Shown: positions 60,940-64,000 of the stretch, piece after piece
How positions within the stretch are numbered: position 1 is the stretch's first letter
Layout of the letters: each line of letters begins with the position of its first letter
NCBI RefSeq assembly: GCF_052324685.1
Contig: NC_135213.1
Coordinates: 517,501-581,500 of the forward strand
DNA: 64,000 bases
Source: Brachyhypopomus gauderio
Taxonomy: Eukaryota > Chordata > Actinopteri > Gymnotiformes > Hypopomidae
Reading direction: 5' to 3'
Position numbers and translations under genes: made by a program
The notes under the pieces: model-generated
What the model was told of the DNA's origin: nothing
The model's database searches: none
What the model saw: the letters and a program-made list of their open reading frames with translations, nothing else

Positions 60940-62029
60940 CAAATGCGAGTACTTTGTGTACTTTACGTTAATGTACTTTTGTCTTTTGTTCCCACCACAT
61001 GTTGTGCATGCCAACTCTTACCAATGTAATAGGAACAAAAATGTCATTTTGGAGGTTATGTGACGTGGTTTTTTGGTGTTGCTATTTTTAAATAATAATT
61101 ATTTAATAATAATATTCCTGTCATGTGGGTATGTATGGAAGTGAATCGGTCTTAGAATTAAAATTAAAATGTAATACGCAAAATGGCAATGTAATCCTAA
61201 ATTTGCATTTACATGTTGCACTCATACAAGCAACTTTGATCTCAGAATTCAAATTCAATTGCAATAATTCCTTTTCTATTTGCAATCTGGTAGATGTCTA
61301 TTAATATTTAATTTACACATACATTTGGATGCTTTATTTGTGCATTTATTTAAATGAAAATGTATTTTCCAATTTGAATGATCAAATTCCATGTGATCAA
61401 ACAAAGGTTGTATCAAACTTAGAATTAAAATGTTATTAACTTAATATGCATTTGCATTCTGTGATAATGCATTTGAAATGTAATTTTCAACTTCACCACC
61501 ATGCTAAAAAGATGTAAAAATTCAAATGTTAAAGGGGAAATACAATAATATTACGATACCAACAGCGCTCAATCTGTGTCAAAATGCATCATTTTGAAAA
61601 TGCATTACAAGCAGAATTCATTTTCATGGTCTTCCACTACAGTCAGCCAATCAGATTCCACAGCCCTCCACTTTAATCATCCAAACGGGTTCCACATCTT
61701 TTCCCCTCAGGTAGCCACTCAGGACGGGACTATAGCACGCTAAGCAGTACAGGCAAGTTTTATTATTGCCAAATTGAGCGCTATGGCAGAGCAACTAAAT
61801 GTGCCTTGAAGTATGGCGACCCTGCATGAAGCTGGCACCTCATGTGATCAGAAATAGACAATTTCTGCTCGTTTATGCTGGTTTGTTTGAAGAAACATTT
61901 GTGTTGTCGTATTTCCTACATTGTGGTAATATGATGTTTAATATTTCAAGCAGCAAAAATGTGACCAGCAGAAGCTGCATATTACCACAATACACAACAG
62001 TTCCAATACACAATAGCTGTTACAACCTT
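60940..62029. other. AT-rich intergenic sequence
   Basis: Repeated AAATGCATTTGAAT-like words between 61200 and 61640 but no clear element or gene. Confidence 0.4.
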
Positions 62030-62033
62030 TGTA

Positions 62034-62095
62034 CAGTACTGACTGTGTTCTCCTGTCTCCTCTGTACAGTACTGACTGGGTTATCTTGTCTCGTC
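62034..62095 (+). repeat. Two-copy tandem repeat in the 5' flank of the Ig gene
   Basis: CTGTACAGTACTGACTGGGT and a 34-bp earlier near-copy, each followed by a TCTCCT or TCTCGT stretch, just before the ATG at 62100. Confidence 0.75.
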
Positions 62096-62099
62096 AGTC

Positions 62100-63296
62100 A
62101 TGCTGTCCTGCTGCAGGTGTCACTGTGTCTTGCTGTTACTGCTGCTGATGGTCATAACCGGTAAGTGGACTGAACTGGTTCTCTGAGATCATCAGGTTTG
62201 AACCATTTTTGAACCATTTAACTTTCTTTGTAGTAATATGAAAATAAATGATGAAATGAAATTGTTACATAATCACAATGGAAAATATATACATTGTAAT
62301 TCATTTTTATTATTTTTTAAATCTTTTAAAGTTTGTCTTCCAGGCTCTTTCCCTTCAGTGAAGGTGAATCTTTATGGTGCTGCTACTCTCCCCTGTAATC
62401 ATACGTGTTCTGGTCTGGTCACGTGGACTGTGTCCCATAAACAACGTGACATTCTAGCTCAGTGTGACCAGATATCCTGTCAGTCACAGGAGGGATTTCA
62501 CATGTCCCATGATCAGTACCTGAAGGGAGATCTCTCCCTCACCATCACTGATGTTGATTACACTAAGAGGGCCTGGTACACCTGTACCTGTAATGATAAA
62601 TACATCTGTGATGTGACTCTGCAGATAGAGGGTCAGTGTCCTCAGTTTATTACCCAGTTAATACAGTAGCATTATTACAGTAGTTACATGGTCAAAGATA
62701 CTGTATATTATAATGAAGATACTAATTTGTTTCCTCAGCAGCCTTGAAATCTTCAGTTAAAATGAAGCCTGGTGATCCTCTGGTCCTGCATTTGCCCATA
62801 TCAGAGCCAGTGGAGGTGATTTATAACAGCACAGATGCAGCGGCTCCCTCTAGTGGACAGATCTGCACAGTGCATGAACGCTCACTGCAGTGCAAAGATG
62901 AATACAGTCAGAGAGCATCACTCATCTCTGTTGTTGAGCTGAGAGGAACAGCACCATCTGATAGTGGAGTTTACACCATCCAGGACATCAATAATGAAGA
63001 AGTCATTCATACATACACAGTTATTGTGGAAGGTGGGTGTTGATTGTCATTCTAAGTTTGTGTGGGGATTAATCTCAAGTTTAAAGAGGTATCTCTGTTT
63101 GTTTCTGTGTGTTGTAGAAATCCAGCCACATCCAGTCAGAGGGCAGGGGGTCTCTGTACCAGTGTGGGTGTGGACTCTGATTCTACTGGTGATGGTGCTT
63201 TTGTTTGTGGGATCAGTGGTGATCAACGTGAGGCAGTGGAGAACCAATCAGCACCTCCAGAATAGATTTGGAGTGGACGGAACCAGTCAGCTATAA
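62100..63296 (+). CDS. Immunoglobulin-like single-pass membrane protein (272 aa)
   Basis: Exons: 62100-62160 (signal peptide MLSCCRCHCVLLLLLMVITG), 62344-62631 (Ig V-like domain), 62742-63032 (second Ig-like domain; 62739 is an alternative acceptor) and 63118-63296 (stalk, membrane helix, tail). Phases agree over 273 codons. The first domain has ATLPCNHTC, WTVSH and DYTKRAWYTC, the usual Cys, Trp and YxC pattern, plus extra cysteines. The second domain has VVELRGTAPSDSGVYTI but no Cys in the YxC position. The helix VWVWTLILLVMVLLFVGSVV is followed by a 20-odd-residue tail with no tyrosine, so no ITIM or ITAM. It looks like a teleost immune-type receptor or cell-adhesion ligand; the family is not named with confidence. 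Confidence 0.8.
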
Positions 63297-63777
63297 CCAC
63301 ATCAGTATTCACATGAATGTTATCATGAAATGTGACCATCACTGTGTGTGTTGGGCATCCCATGGAGAAATTTATGAGACTGTGGACGTGTGTGTGTGTC
63401 TCTGTGGTGAGAGAACCTTGAAGAACTTTGGGAGACGGCATCAGAGGAGCAGCAGGTCTGCATGAAGGAACCTGCAGTGACTTGTTCTGAGAAGATTATT
63501 GTTGGCAGTGAGTACTGGATTACCAGTGAGGTTGTAGTCATGTTGGTAATAAGTGCTGGATGATCATGTTAGCACTGTGCTGGATTATCAGTGACACTAC
63601 CATCATGTAGGAAGTGAGTACAGGATAATTACTGAGATGGTCATATTGTCAGTGTGACTGACGTTCTCTACAGTTTCAGTTAGAGCTTTGTTAGCCGCTT
63701 AATCAGTAGCTGTTGGCTTGTGTGTGTGAGAGAGAACTGAGTATTTATTTAGCAGTAAGTGGTGTATGTGTTTGATG

Positions 63778-63955
63778 CAGAGGTGCCAATTCCAGGTTCA
63801 GAAAGTAAAACTCCTCACCAGGATTTTGCTCAAGCTTTCTAGATCTTCTAATTAGTGCAATCCAGGTAAAATTAGTGGAATCAACACAATCCAAGAAGCC
63901 TGAGCAAAATACTGTTGAGGACTTTTACTTTCTGAACCTGGAATTGACACCTCTG
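63778..63955. mobile_element. hAT-type MITE
   Basis: Inverted ends CAGAGGTGCCAATTCCAGGT and its near-exact inverse, extending about 40 bp. Flanked by GTTTGATG and GTTTGGTG, a 7/8 duplication. Confidence 0.88.
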
Positions 63956-64000
63956 GTTTGGTGTTTGTATAGCTGCAGGTGTTTGTTTTTTATTCAGAGT

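Overview
This is a vertebrate nuclear window, almost certainly from a teleost fish. It has multi-exon genes with GT-AG introns, very abundant (CA/GT)n microsatellites, and teleost-type Tc1, hAT, L2-like and tRNA-SINE repeats. The exact lineage cannot be fixed from sequence alone; repeat content would suit an otophysan such as a catfish or characin. Four genes lie head-to-tail on the minus strand and one immune-type gene lies on the plus strand at the right end. Exon boundaries were read by eye from splice signals, reading-phase continuity and recalled family sequences; no alignment was run.

Layout. 1-17.94 kb: the 5' third of rictor (mTORC2 scaffold), 18 coding exons with the ATG at 17939, leaving the window at its left edge. 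18-29.2 kb: intergenic repeats, including a complete non-autonomous LTR element (18721-20837), a LINE remnant and a stack of nested insertions (about 23.6-29.1 kb). 29.2-40.1 kb (perhaps to 42.5 kb): a FYB1-type SH3 adaptor gene whose introns hold a hAT element that itself contains a second copy of the LTR element. 44.8-49.6 kb: the C5orf34 homologue, 12 coding exons, 617 residues. 49.9-58.8 kb: paip1, 11 coding exons, 454 residues, carrying PAM2, MIF4G and an acidic C-terminal motif. 59-62 kb: intergenic, with a SINE. 62.1-63.3 kb: a four-exon immunoglobulin-like membrane protein on the plus strand.

The order rictor - fyb1 and the pair C5orf34 - paip1 match gene neighbourhoods on human 5p, which supports the identifications. 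The genes are not an operon; they share only a conserved neighbourhood.

The most unusual pattern is in the introns. At least six introns (rictor exons 4, 5, 8, 17, 18 and one fyb1 exon) carry tandem copies of the upstream exon's 3' end together with its splice donor, so each intron starts with decoy donors. Other arrays begin within a few bases of a donor, or duplicate an acceptor edge. The second notable item is an LTR family with two full copies and two solo LTRs, all with 5-bp target duplications. Its only long ORF encodes an acidic, repeat-rich protein with no reverse transcriptase, and I do not recognise it.
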